Positions 26,184 to 35,202 of a stretch of DNA of 64,000 bases are shown here, one piece after another. Below the pieces are notes generated by a model. That model did no database searches and was not told the DNA's origin. It was given only the letters and a program-made list of their open reading frames with translations. Within the stretch, counting starts at the first letter, position 1; each line of letters opens with the position of its first letter. The translations under genes were made by a program, and so were the position numbers. The DNA comes from Undibacterium cyanobacteriorum (lineage in GTDB: Bacteria > Pseudomonadota > Gammaproteobacteria > Burkholderiales > Burkholderiaceae_D), in NCBI RefSeq assembly GCF_031326225.1, contig NZ_CP133720.1, positions 1,984,001-2,048,000 of the forward strand, in the 5' to 3' direction.

Positions 26184-26801
26184 ATGCGTAAATTTACACA
26201 TGATTTGATCGAGCGAAATATCGGTCTGATGTTGGTGTTGGTGATCTTGACCATTAGCGTTGGTGGCCTGGTTGAGATCGTCCCACTGTTTTTCCAAAAA
26301 TCGACTACTGAGGCCGTGGCGGGTGTGAAACCATACACCGCTTTGCAATTGGCTGGTCGCGACGTTTATTTGCGTGAAGGCTGCTACGGTTGCCACTCAC
26401 AAATGATTCGTCCATTCCGTGCGGAAACCGAGCGTTATGGTCATTACTCTGTAGCCGGTGAGTCTGTTTATGATCATCCGTTCCAATGGGGTAGTAAGCG
26501 TACTGGTCCAGATCTGGCGCGTGTTGGCGGTCGTTATAGTGATACATGGCACCGCGATCACTTGATGGATCCACGCTCTGTGGTTCCAGAATCGAATATG
26601 CCATCGTACTCTTGGTTGGCAAAGGCAACAGTGGATGCCGATGGCTTGGCGCCAAGAATGCGAGCAATGCGTACCTTGGGTGTGCCATACACCGATCAAG
26701 AAATCGCGACTGCGGCGGCAGACGTGAAAGACAAGACAGAGTTGGATGCACTCATCGCTTACTTACAAGTGTTGGGTACTGCGATCAAAAACAAGAACTA
26801 A
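26184..26801 (+). CDS. ccoO: Cytochrome c oxidase cbb3-type, subunit II (mono-haem)
   Basis: A 205-residue membrane-anchored monohaem c-type cytochrome. An N-terminal transmembrane helix (about 12-32) is followed by the haem motif CYGCH in REGCYGCHSQMIRPF. DLARVGGRYSDTWHRDHL and PESNMPSYSWL supply the distal part, with a likely methionine ligand. The start is ATG 26184, with AGGAG seven bases upstream. CcoO passes electrons from CcoP to CcoN. Confidence 0.96.
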   Translation: MRKFTHDLIERNIGLMLVLVILTISVGGLVEIVPLFFQKSTTEAVAGVKPYTALQLAGRDVYLREGCYGCHSQMIRPFRAETERYGHYSVAGESVYDHPFQWGSKRTGPDLARVGGRYSDTWHRDHLMDPRSVVPESNMPSYSWLAKATVDADGLAPRMRAMRTLGVPYTDQEIATAAADVKDKTELDALIAYLQVLGTAIKNKN

Positions 26802-26822
26802 GTTTTTGGAAAGGAGCTTAGG

Positions 26823-26969
26823 ATGAACTTTACTATCGTCAGTAGCGTGATGACATTGATCTCAATGATCGTGTTTATTGGCATCCTATATTGGGCTTTT
26901 AGTTCGAATAACAAAGCCCGTTTTGAAGAATTGGCCAAGTTGCCACAAGATGAAGAGAATGGAAAATAG
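26823..26969 (+). CDS. ccoQ: Cytochrome c oxidase cbb3-type, subunit CcoQ
   Basis: A 48-residue protein with one central membrane helix (about residues 7-27) and a charged tail (NNKARFEELAKLPQDEE). Size, topology and position between ccoO and ccoP identify it as CcoQ (FixQ), which stabilises the oxidase complex. ATG 26823 has AAGGAG six bases upstream. The ccoP start follows 2 bp after its stop. Confidence 0.92.
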   Translation: MNFTIVSSVMTLISMIVFIGILYWAFSSNNKARFEELAKLPQDEENGK

Positions 26970-26971
26970 CC

Positions 26972-27967
26972 ATGGCAGACTTTATTAGCGAATGGTGGGG
27001 CACAGCGATAGCGATCGTCACCGCGATCAGTATTCTTGCGTGTGGTATTTTGTTGTGGGCCCAGTCCAAAGTAAAAGTGAAAATCGGCTCAGATGGCAAA
27101 CCATTGCCAGCTGAAACAACCGGTCACGTATGGGATGAAAATCTCTCCGAGCAAAACAATCCTTTGCCGAAATGGTGGATGTGGTTGTTCTACTTAACTT
27201 TGATTTACAGCGTGGGTTACCTCGTTGTATATCCAGGTTTTGGTGCTTATCAAGGTAAATTTGGTTGGTCCCAAACAGGTGCCTATGACAAGGAAATGAA
27301 GGACGGTGAAGCACAGTACGGTCCTTTGTTCAATAAGTACTTAGGTATGGATGTCGCTGCAGTTGCCAAGGATCCACAAGCCCATGAAATTGGACAGCGC
27401 TTGTTCCTAAATACTTGCGCTCAGTGCCATGGTTCTGATGCTCAAGGGGGCAAGGGTTATCCCAATTTGACAGACAGCGATTGGTTGTATGGTGGTGATC
27501 CGCAAGTCATCAAAACGACCATCACTGAAGGTCGTCATGGTCAAATGCCACCGATGGGGGCAGCTTTGGGTGGTGAGGATGATGTACGTAACGTGGCCAA
27601 CTATGTCATGAGTTTGTCTGGCGCGGCACATGATCCAATCAAGGCGGCATTAGGTAAATCGAAGTTCGGCGTTTGTGCTGCTTGCCATGGTGCTGATGGT
27701 AAAGGTAACCAAGCTTTGGGTTCACCAAACTTGACCGATAAAGTGTGGTTGTATGGCGGTGGTATCGACACGATCATGGAAACGATCAACAAAGGCCGTT
27801 CCAATCAAATGCCTGCGCACAAAGCACTTTTGTCCGAAGCTAAAATTCATTTGCTGACTGCTTACGTATGGAGTTTGTCAAACAGCGGAAATAGTGCTGC
27901 TGCGGCAAGCGAAGCGAATGCGTTGAAGCAAATTGAAGCAGCTGATGCAAGTGCAGCTTCGAAATGA
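26972..27967 (+). CDS. ccoP: Cytochrome c oxidase cbb3-type, subunit III (di-haem)
   Basis: A 331-residue membrane-bound dihaem cytochrome c that feeds electrons into the oxidase. Two membrane helices lie at about 10-30 and 65-85. The haem motifs are CAQCH and CAACH, each in a GADGKG-like cytochrome c domain. The C-terminal Ala/Ser-rich tail is variable in the family. Confidence 0.96.
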   Translation: MADFISEWWGTAIAIVTAISILACGILLWAQSKVKVKIGSDGKPLPAETTGHVWDENLSEQNNPLPKWWMWLFYLTLIYSVGYLVVYPGFGAYQGKFGWSQTGAYDKEMKDGEAQYGPLFNKYLGMDVAAVAKDPQAHEIGQRLFLNTCAQCHGSDAQGGKGYPNLTDSDWLYGGDPQVIKTTITEGRHGQMPPMGAALGGEDDVRNVANYVMSLSGAAHDPIKAALGKSKFGVCAACHGADGKGNQALGSPNLTDKVWLYGGGIDTIMETINKGRSNQMPAHKALLSEAKIHLLTAYVWSLSNSGNSAAAASEANALKQIEAADASAASK

Positions 27968-28032
27968 TTGAGTGAATACTTGGCGTCGACCACAGTCGGC
28001 GCCAAGAAATTTGCGAGTTTTAAAGGTAGAAA

Positions 28033-29445
28033 ATGAAGAAAATTCCCATTATTCCTGTCGCGCCGGATGAGGCAGAGTTAGCACTTTTTGAAGAGCGTAA
28101 AAAGATTTATCCTCGTACTCAGAAAGGCTGGTTTCAGTCTTGGCGTTGGGTTTTGGTTTTCTTCACACAGGTGTTGTTTTACGGCGCGGCTTGGCTTGAT
28201 TGGAACGATCGCCAGGCCGTTTTATTTGATTTGGTTAACCGTAAATTTTATATTTTTGGCCTGATTTTATGGCCTCAGGATTTTATTTATTTAGCCGTCT
28301 TGCTGGTGATATCGGCGCTCTCGTTGTTCTTGTTCACCGCCATGGCTGGTCGTCTATTTTGTGGATATGCTTGCCCACAAACGGTCTACACCAAGATTTT
28401 TTTATGGATCGAAGCCAAAGTTGAAGGTGATCGTGGTGCGCGCATGAAACTTGATGATGCACCAATGTCGGTGCGCAAGTTTCGCTTAAAAACAATCAAG
28501 CACAGTACTTGGATATTGATCGCGTTGTGGACGGGCTTTACATTCGTTGGATATTTTACCCCCATCAAAACGCTCGCCCAAGAAGTGCTCGCCACGAACC
28601 TCGGTCCATGGGAAACATTTTGGATGTTGTTCTACGCGTTTGCCACCTATGGCAATGCAGGCTTTATGCGTGAACAAGTTTGTAAATACATGTGCCCCTA
28701 TGCACGCTTTCAGAGTGCAATGTTTGATAAAGATACTTTGATTGTCACCTACGATACCGAGCGTGGTGAACCACGCGGTTCGCGTAATAAGAAGGTTGAT
28801 TACAAAGAGCAGGGACTTGGCGCTTGTGTGGACTGTGGTATCTGTGTACAGGTTTGTCCAACCGGAATTGATATCCGCAACGGATTGCAGTATGAGTGTA
28901 TCGCTTGTGGCGCCTGTATTGATGGCTGCGACCAAGTGATGGACAAGATGGGATATGAGCGTGGCTTGGTGCGGTACACAACCGAACACGCTCTGAAACG
29001 CAAAATGACGAAGCAGGAGATGTGGCAACGCGTATTCCGTTTAAGAACCCTCATTTACACAGGTATTTTGTGTTTGATTATTTTCTTGGCCGGTTTATCT
29101 TTGGCGTTTCGTGTTCCGTTGAAAGTGGATGTGTTGCGTGACCGTGCAATGCCAAAAATCACCGAGACTGGTGGGGTAGAAAATGTGTATCGCCTGCAGA
29201 TTATGAATACACAAGAGTCGCAGCGCGAGTACATCATCACCGTTAAAGGCTTGAACGGCGCTGAGATCGTAAATGCAGATAGCGTGGTGATTCCTTCTGC
29301 TAGCACGAAAGCATTCCCTGTGAGGGTTCGTGTTCCGGCAGGTGTTGCGACTACAGGATCGAACCGGATTAAATTCACCATCACGGATAAGCAAAAAATG
29401 AATGTGACGGTGACGGAAAAAGCAGTCTTTATCGTTCCTCGATAA
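28033..29445 (+). CDS. ccoG: Cytochrome c oxidase accessory protein CcoG (FixG/RdxA family)
   Basis: A 470-residue membrane protein with several helices and a cytosolic ferredoxin-like segment holding two Cys clusters, CVDCGICVQVCPTG and CIACGACIDGCD. A CGYACPQTVY motif lies near residue 114, and the last about 110 residues form an Ig-like domain. CcoG is reported to act as a copper reductase during cbb3 assembly. It follows ccoP by 65 bp. Confidence 0.95.
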   Translation: MKKIPIIPVAPDEAELALFEERKKIYPRTQKGWFQSWRWVLVFFTQVLFYGAAWLDWNDRQAVLFDLVNRKFYIFGLILWPQDFIYLAVLLVISALSLFLFTAMAGRLFCGYACPQTVYTKIFLWIEAKVEGDRGARMKLDDAPMSVRKFRLKTIKHSTWILIALWTGFTFVGYFTPIKTLAQEVLATNLGPWETFWMLFYAFATYGNAGFMREQVCKYMCPYARFQSAMFDKDTLIVTYDTERGEPRGSRNKKVDYKEQGLGACVDCGICVQVCPTGIDIRNGLQYECIACGACIDGCDQVMDKMGYERGLVRYTTEHALKRKMTKQEMWQRVFRLRTLIYTGILCLIIFLAGLSLAFRVPLKVDVLRDRAMPKITETGGVENVYRLQIMNTQESQREYIITVKGLNGAEIVNADSVVIPSASTKAFPVRVRVPAGVATTGSNRIKFTITDKQKMNVTVTEKAVFIVPR

Positions 29446-29457
29446 TTGGAGTAAAAA

Positions 29458-30015
29458 ATGAATACAGCAATATTTAATAAACCGGCGAAGCAAGATGTTT
29501 GGTATAAAGAGCCTTGGCTGCTCTTGGTCATTGGTGGCCCCTTAATTGTCGTGTGCGCCAGTGTCTTTACTGGCATGTTGGCGATGCGTGGCGCCGATCA
29601 AGTCGTTGCGAAGGATTACTACAAGCAGGGCTTAATGATTAACACGAATTTGCAGCGTGATGCAAAAGCACGCGAGCTCGCATTGACAGCGAACATGCAC
29701 CTCGATTTGGCGAAAAAGAGTATGACCCTTCAGTTACAGTCGAAGGCTGCAGTGCCGGATTCGGTGCAATTGAGTATCGCTACTTCTGGTGCAGAAAAAG
29801 GATTAGTGGAAGAAGTGGTGCGTCGATTGCCACTGAAATTGACTGGTGGATCAAGTTACCAAGTCGATCTGAGCCAGGTCTTGCAAGGAAAGAATAGTCT
29901 AGATCTTGAGCGAGTAAAGTTGTTGCATATCAAACTTGAAACCAATGAATGGCGTTTAACTGGTGATTGGTATGATCCACTTCAAAGAAATTTAGTTTTA
30001 TCTGTGGCAAACTAA
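29458..30015 (+). CDS. FixH/CcoH-family cbb3 oxidase assembly protein
   Basis: A 185-residue protein with one N-terminal membrane helix (about 20-42, LLVIGGPLIVVCASVFTGML). The family motif KDYYKQGLMIN follows and begins a periplasmic domain rich in beta strands. Members are needed for assembly or stability of cbb3 oxidase. It starts 12 bp after ccoG and lies in the expected position of the cluster. Confidence 0.9.
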   Translation: MNTAIFNKPAKQDVWYKEPWLLLVIGGPLIVVCASVFTGMLAMRGADQVVAKDYYKQGLMINTNLQRDAKARELALTANMHLDLAKKSMTLQLQSKAAVPDSVQLSIATSGAEKGLVEEVVRRLPLKLTGGSSYQVDLSQVLQGKNSLDLERVKLLHIKLETNEWRLTGDWYDPLQRNLVLSVAN

Positions 30016-30072
30016 GACACGTTGACTGGTGTCGATTGTTTGCAAACCTGCACTCGAATTGAGGAGACAAGT

Positions 30073-30330
30073 TTGGAAAATCGCATTAAAACAGAAGAAC
30101 GATTTTCGTTATCTACCATTTTGATGGTTGTACTATGGCCAGGCTTTTTGATGGCTTGCGTTGGAACGGGAATTTTTTTTAGTTTGGTCGATCCTATGGA
30201 ATTGATAATTCTCGATGAGAAAATTCAAGTCCATATGCTCGGCGCCTATACAATTGGCTTCTTGATGTTTTGGGCATTGGGTTGTCTTTCGAGCTGGATA
30301 ACAGCTTTCCTTTTGCAGAAAATACGGTAA
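30073..30330 (+). CDS. Small two-helix membrane protein in the cbb3 cluster
   Basis: About 85 residues if translation starts at TTG 30073, which has GAGGAG upstream at suitable spacing; a longer frame starts at 30022. Two hydrophobic helices (about 14-36 and 52-78) are separated by a short acidic loop containing DPMELIILDE. Related short proteins sit at the same place in cbb3 clusters of other Burkholderiales, as far as I recall, but have no assigned function. Position between fixH and hemN suggests a role in oxidase assembly (inference). Confidence 0.75.
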   Translation: MENRIKTEERFSLSTILMVVLWPGFLMACVGTGIFFSLVDPMELIILDEKIQVHMLGAYTIGFLMFWALGCLSSWITAFLLQKIR

Positions 30331-30334
30331 ATCA

Positions 30335-31738
30335 ATGGATACAAGAGTCGTTGCACGTCGAGATAATTTAGAAATTTCAGAAGATCTTATTCGTCGTTTC
30401 GACTCATTGGGGCCGCGCTACACTTCTTATCCTACGGCAGATCGTTTTCATGCTGAGTTTAATGCGGATTCTTATATTCGCTACCTTGAGCAAAGAAATC
30501 GCAGCGAAAAGCGCCCCCCATTATCGCTTTACATTCACGTTCCTTTCTGTGCATCTCTGTGCTACTACTGTGCTTGTAATAAGGTCATTACCAAAGATCG
30601 CAGTAAATCCGCGACTTACCTTCAATATCTCGAAAAAGAACTTCAACTAGTTCGAGCTCATTTGACCGCTCCCGAAGCAATATCTCAATTGCATTTGGGC
30701 GGCGGCACACCAACTTTCCTCAGTCATGAGGAAATGCGCCAACTCATGACATTGTTGCGCAACCACTTTAGCTTTACGGAGGATGCTGAGATTTCGATTG
30801 AGATCGATCCGCGCACTGTGACAGCTGAATATTTGCATCTTTTGGCGGAACTTGGTTTTAATCGCACCAGTCTGGGTGTGCAAGATTTCGATGAGCAAGT
30901 GCAGCAAGCGGTCCATCGTATTCAGCCCTTCGATATGGTCGCAAAGTGCATTCAGCAGAGTAGGGACGAGGGGTTTGGTTCGATCAATTTTGATTTGATC
31001 TACGGTCTGCCAAAACAAAATCTTGCCAGCTTCTCGACCACGTTGGACCGCGTGATCGAGTTGTCGCCTGCGCGAATTGCCTTGTATAACTATGCGCATT
31101 TGCCGACCCGCTTTAAGCCACAACGTCGCATTAATGAAGCTGATTTGCCAAGTGCAGAGGAGCGCTTACAGATTTTCTTAATGTCGATAGAGCGTCTACT
31201 TGATGCTGGTTACATCTATATTGGTTTGGATCATTTTGCTAAGCCGGATGATAGTCTCGCTATGGCGATGCAAGATAAGAGCTTACACCGTAATTTCCAG
31301 GGCTATACCACGCGAGCAGATTGTGATTTGATCGCGCTTGGCCTTTCTGCGATTGGTAAATTGGGGGCATCTTACGTTCAAAATGTGCGTACCCTTGATG
31401 AATATTACGCGATTCTTGATCAAGGCAAATTACCTGTTGAAAAGGGCTTCGACCTCGATAACGATGACTTAATGCGCCGCGAAATTATTATGGAATTAAT
31501 GTGCAGTAATTCGGTGAATTTCGCTCAGATTTCGAGTAAGTATCAAGTGGACTTTCATTCCTATTTCGCAGTGGAACTTGAACGATTGGCCTTTTTCGCT
31601 TCCGAGGGATTGATTGCCATCGATCAGAATTCAATTTCGGTTTTGACCAAAGGTCGTATGTTCGTGCGCGCCTTTGCTATGATCTTTGATAAGTATCTGG
31701 CGCAGAGTAGTGGTGCCAAATATTCGAAGTTGATCTAA
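30335..31738 (+). CDS. hemN: Oxygen-independent coproporphyrinogen III oxidase
   Basis: A 467-residue radical SAM enzyme that converts coproporphyrinogen III to protoporphyrinogen IX without oxygen. The N-terminal GPRYTSYPTADRF and the cluster motif CASLCYYCACNK (Cx3Cx2CxC) are diagnostic. LHLGGGTPTFL, DPRTVT and the C-terminal HemN domain follow. It supplies haem when oxygen is too low for HemF, which fits its place behind the cbb3 genes. It starts 4 bp after the small membrane protein gene. Confidence 0.96.
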   Translation: MDTRVVARRDNLEISEDLIRRFDSLGPRYTSYPTADRFHAEFNADSYIRYLEQRNRSEKRPPLSLYIHVPFCASLCYYCACNKVITKDRSKSATYLQYLEKELQLVRAHLTAPEAISQLHLGGGTPTFLSHEEMRQLMTLLRNHFSFTEDAEISIEIDPRTVTAEYLHLLAELGFNRTSLGVQDFDEQVQQAVHRIQPFDMVAKCIQQSRDEGFGSINFDLIYGLPKQNLASFSTTLDRVIELSPARIALYNYAHLPTRFKPQRRINEADLPSAEERLQIFLMSIERLLDAGYIYIGLDHFAKPDDSLAMAMQDKSLHRNFQGYTTRADCDLIALGLSAIGKLGASYVQNVRTLDEYYAILDQGKLPVEKGFDLDNDDLMRREIIMELMCSNSVNFAQISSKYQVDFHSYFAVELERLAFFASEGLIAIDQNSISVLTKGRMFVRAFAMIFDKYLAQSSGAKYSKLI

Positions 31739-31781
31739 CTTCGCTAAATTTCTGCGTTACTGACAACGAGTCTTTGAATCC

Positions 31782-32537
31782 ATGATTACTTGGTCGATGT
31801 GGATGGCAGCGATATCGGCGGGACTCTTGGGCGGTTTTCATTGCGTCGGGATGTGTGGTGGAATCGCGCAATTGTTGGCTCGATCCACATCTACGAGTCA
31901 AGGCACTGCGAATTCAGTTTCGCCAGCGAATCGGGTTATTCCAATTCACGCCATCGATAGTGATCCGAAACAAGAGTCTATATTGTTGCAGCATCTTGGT
32001 CGATTGACGACGTACGCGGTGATTGGTGCGGTCTTTGGTTGGTTTGGAAGTTATTTTGTTGCATTAGACAATGAGCGCGTACACCAAGCTCTCTTCATTG
32101 TTGGCAACCTGATGTTGTTGGCGGTATCTCTACGTCTTCTCGGCGTGAGTTTGAAAATGCCAAGCGGTGTTTCGCGTGGTTTGGGTGCGTTGGCAGATAT
32201 CTTGCGCCCGAGCCTCAATTTAACGTCTCGTCATCCGTTTCTCACTGGGCTCGCGTGGGGAAGTCTACCTTGCGGTCTGAGTTTCGTCATCGCACCATTT
32301 GCGATTCTTTCCGGCGCCGCATGGTCTGGTGCTGTGTTAATGCTCAGTTTTGGTGTCGCTGCTTTGCCTCATTTGTTGGTGACACAAATGCTGGCCATGC
32401 GCTGGAGATCTAATCTGGGATTGAAGGTATTGCGAATTGTAATTGGTTTGGCGATGTTGACCATCGCAGTGCTTGGCTTGTTCTACTGGGATATGCGCTC
32501 CATGCCAGATTTTCTTTGCGTCACTCCCAAGCCTTAA
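31782..32537 (+). CDS. Sulfite exporter TauE/SafE-family membrane protein
   Basis: A 251-residue membrane protein with about six helices. The N-terminal GLLGGFHCVGMCGGIAQLLA motif, with conserved Cys and His residues, marks the SafE/CcoH2-like subgroup commonly found beside cbb3 oxidase genes. A role in copper delivery or oxidase maturation has been proposed for this subgroup. The general TauE name (sulfite export) is only a family label. It closes the plus-strand cluster. Confidence 0.86.
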   Translation: MITWSMWMAAISAGLLGGFHCVGMCGGIAQLLARSTSTSQGTANSVSPANRVIPIHAIDSDPKQESILLQHLGRLTTYAVIGAVFGWFGSYFVALDNERVHQALFIVGNLMLLAVSLRLLGVSLKMPSGVSRGLGALADILRPSLNLTSRHPFLTGLAWGSLPCGLSFVIAPFAILSGAAWSGAVLMLSFGVAALPHLLVTQMLAMRWRSNLGLKVLRIVIGLAMLTIAVLGLFYWDMRSMPDFLCVTPKP

Positions 32538-32543
32538 TGTGTT

Positions 32544-32879
32544 CTAACGCATTTTGAGCAGGCTGTCGAGCATCTCATCACCAGTTTGTACGAGTTTCGC
32601 TGCCATCTGAAAGCCTATTTTGAATTGTAAAGAATCGGTGATTTCAGTGGTGAGGTCAGTGTTGCTGGGGATGGCGTTGCCTGGATCTTGCGCTGCCATC
32701 GACTTACTTTTTTGACTAATATTGACAGTGACGCCACCGTTCGGGGCTTCTTGAAACTGAACGCTTTGCGGTTGAAACCCATTGGTATTTGCGTTGGCAA
32801 TATTGTGGGCTGAGCTGCTCAAAGCGGTATCATAGGCCCGCATGGCAGAGAGCCCAGTGTTGATTGCTGAAATAGCCAT
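32544..32879 (-). CDS. Stand-alone flagellar basal-body rod-like protein
   Basis: A 111-residue protein with the flagellar rod/hook signature at the N-terminus (INTGLSAMRAYDTALSSSAHNIANANTNGF) and the matching C-terminal helix (FQMAAKLVQTGDEMLDSLLKM). These ends pair into the coiled coil used for axial assembly. The middle is much shorter than in FlgC (about 135 residues). No other flagellar gene is nearby. It lies between the cbb3 cluster and a sensor kinase. It may be an orphan rod-like or unrelated surface protein. Confidence 0.82.
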   Translation of the reverse strand: MAISAINTGLSAMRAYDTALSSSAHNIANANTNGFQPQSVQFQEAPNGGVTVNISQKSKSMAAQDPGNAIPSNTDLTTEITDSLQFKIGFQMAAKLVQTGDEMLDSLLKMR

Positions 32880-33017
32880 GATATGAATTCCTCGCCAAGG
32901 TGAAAACGATCACGAAACTCGGTGGAGACTGAGACACGTGCACAGAGTGCCGCGCGGATGAATGCAGATCCGCAGTAAAGGCTCTCGATATCGTTAACGA
33001 GGATTTTTCCGAAAACT

Positions 33018-34979
33018 TTAGCTTGGTGTAGGATTGTCAAGGTGTTCGATGGGGAGTGGTACTTCAACCTCAATCAATGTACCTTTGCCTACGGTTGACG
33101 ATAAGTTAAAAGTCCCGTTCATCGCTTTGATCCGTTCTCGCATTCCGACCAAACCAAACGAGCGTGTTTTATTCATCGCACCTTCTTCAATACCGCGTCC
33201 ATCGTCCTTAATTTGGAGTTTAAGTAGCTCATTGTCTCTCTCGAAATAGATTTCGACATGAGACGCTTTCGCATGACGTGCGACGTTCGTCAGTGACTCT
33301 TGTACGATACGGAAGATCGCGGTACTTTTTTCGTCGTCCAAAATGAGTTGCTCTTCATCTGCAATGAGTTCGCAGTTAACGCCATGACGTTGTGCAAACT
33401 CTTTCTGCAAGGTTTGAAGCGCAAAAAAGAGTCCACCTTCATCTAAAGCGCGTGGCCTCAAATCAGTCGCGATACGGCGTAATGTTGTGATCGAGGTGAG
33501 CAATAATTGATCCATGCTACCGAGCGTTAAGCGAGACTTTTCAGTCATGGCATGATCGCGTTGGAGTAGGGAGAGATCCATTCGCAAAGCGGCTAACAAT
33601 TGGCCAAGATCATCGTGCAATTCACGGGCGATATGTTTACGTTCCTCTTCACGAATACTTTGAAGGGCAGCCGAGAGTTGACTGAGCTGATTGTGATATT
33701 GCGCTAATTTTTCTTTGGCGATTTTTCTTTCGCTAATATCACGGAAGATCACAGTGTAAAAACGTCGACCATGTTCGACCAAGCTGGAGATAGAGGCTTC
33801 AATCGGAAATTCACTGCCATCGGCGTGCAGGCCTGTTACGTAAAAATCCTCAAAGCTCGTGCCCATTTGGCGTCTTGTTGTGCCATGATTTCCAAATTCT
33901 TTCACATGCTGGGTATGCACTTTTCGGTGGCGCATGGGGATCACGAGATCCAAAGACTGTCCTATAAGCTGATCCACTTCGTAGCCGAACACGCGCGCTG
34001 CGGCAGGGTTCACTAAGATAATTTTGAATTGGTCATCGACGGTGAGAATGCCATCCATCGCTGTTTCGATAACCCCAGCCAAACGCTGCTTGTTGAGCAA
34101 TAATTCATCGGCGGTATCCTGTAGTTGGCTCGTATTTTTGATCAAAAAGGCGTATGGCGCATGAATGTTGATGGCGACCATGCCTCGGTAAATGGCGAGC
34201 GCTGAGAGCAATTGAAAAATATGACCGATCAAGACAAATGCCTCTGTCGAATAACGATAGAGTGAGAAATAGATTTCTGAGATGGCTAACATTAAGCTCG
34301 CGAAGCATAGATAACCCCGATTTAATTCGAGGAGATCGTTCAATCGAGTCCCGTTAAACGCGGGAATTTGCCTGAAGAAGTAGAGCGAGCTAATCAGGTT
34401 AAGAACAACCAGCAAAATCTCACTGGCGATTTTGAAGCTAGTTTGCCCAGTTTGGGTATCGTAGGTAGAAGGGAGGACTTCTGGTAGTGTAAAAATCAAT
34501 ACGCTCAATGCAATCGTTAAACTCAGACCGACGACTAGGCTGAGGCTAGAGTGTAGATTGCTGACCAATTTATCACTCGGTTTCAGGGCAAGTCCTAACA
34601 AAGTGAACGTCACGATAAAGCGCGAGCCCAGCCAGAAGCTTAAGGACTGGTGCATCGCATTGTTTTGTTCAAATCCTGGCATTCCTTGGAATACAAGAGC
34701 ATGAAAAAAACCAAGGACCGCTGCACATAAAAAGGCAACAGCCAGAATCAAGCTGCTCCGATTCCTGCGCTCACCAAAGGCATTCCAACAAACTATAAAG
34801 ACGGAAACGAAAAGAACGATCGTTGCTGTTTCTAGTGCCGTGTGAATTGCGAGTGGATAAGGCACGCTGTAGCTAGAGACTGTGGGGTAATTGAGCCAAA
34901 GAAAAATTGAACTCACTAACAAAAGTGCGCTGGCAATGCCGATGTAGCGAAAATCGCGGACTGTGCTGTATTCATGCAT
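33018..34979 (-). CDS. Membrane sensor histidine kinase (MASE3-PAS-HisKA_3)
   Basis: A 653-residue kinase. An N-terminal membrane sensor of about seven helices (to about residue 275) resembles MASE3, with FFHALVFQGMPGF. A PAS domain follows (about 303-420, IETAMDGILTVDDQFKIILVNPAA). Next is a NarX/DesK-type dimerisation domain, EERKHIARELHDDLGQLLAAL, whose H in ELHDD is the phosphorylation site. The HATPase domain with FGLVGMRERIKAMNG is at the end. This kinase class normally signals to NarL/FixJ regulators, and one lies at 37578-38210 (inference). Confidence 0.9.
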   Translation of the reverse strand: MHEYSTVRDFRYIGIASALLLVSSIFLWLNYPTVSSYSVPYPLAIHTALETATIVLFVSVFIVCWNAFGERRNRSSLILAVAFLCAAVLGFFHALVFQGMPGFEQNNAMHQSLSFWLGSRFIVTFTLLGLALKPSDKLVSNLHSSLSLVVGLSLTIALSVLIFTLPEVLPSTYDTQTGQTSFKIASEILLVVLNLISSLYFFRQIPAFNGTRLNDLLELNRGYLCFASLMLAISEIYFSLYRYSTEAFVLIGHIFQLLSALAIYRGMVAINIHAPYAFLIKNTSQLQDTADELLLNKQRLAGVIETAMDGILTVDDQFKIILVNPAAARVFGYEVDQLIGQSLDLVIPMRHRKVHTQHVKEFGNHGTTRRQMGTSFEDFYVTGLHADGSEFPIEASISSLVEHGRRFYTVIFRDISERKIAKEKLAQYHNQLSQLSAALQSIREEERKHIARELHDDLGQLLAALRMDLSLLQRDHAMTEKSRLTLGSMDQLLLTSITTLRRIATDLRPRALDEGGLFFALQTLQKEFAQRHGVNCELIADEEQLILDDEKSTAIFRIVQESLTNVARHAKASHVEIYFERDNELLKLQIKDDGRGIEEGAMNKTRSFGLVGMRERIKAMNGTFNLSSTVGKGTLIEVEVPLPIEHLDNPTPS

Positions 34980-35130
34980 AGCGGTAGATAGAAGATGTTC
35001 AAAGTTGCTTTGATTTTAATTTGTTTTGGTCTCTTGCACTATAAAATTTGTCGTGTAGCGAAGCCATTTTTTCTTCTAACTTGCTTGATTTTATTGAGGA
35101 TGTTGAACCGTCTGTTTTCGCTACGAGACG

Positions 35131-35167
35131 AAAAAAAGGCACTCTGCAAATTATCCGCAGAATGCCG
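35131..35167 (-). terminator. Rho-independent terminator for the Usp gene
   Basis: On the minus strand a 10-bp stem (GGCATTCTGC with GCAGAGTGCC, one U-G wobble) is followed by a seven-T run. Confidence 0.85.
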
Positions 35168-35202
35168 AGGCTCGTGTTGCAAAATAAAATCGTTACATCG
35201 TC

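Noticed and set aside
34993..35060. FNR-like sequence TTGATTTTAATTTG near 35010
   Set aside because: Only the first half site fits; the second half is too degenerate.
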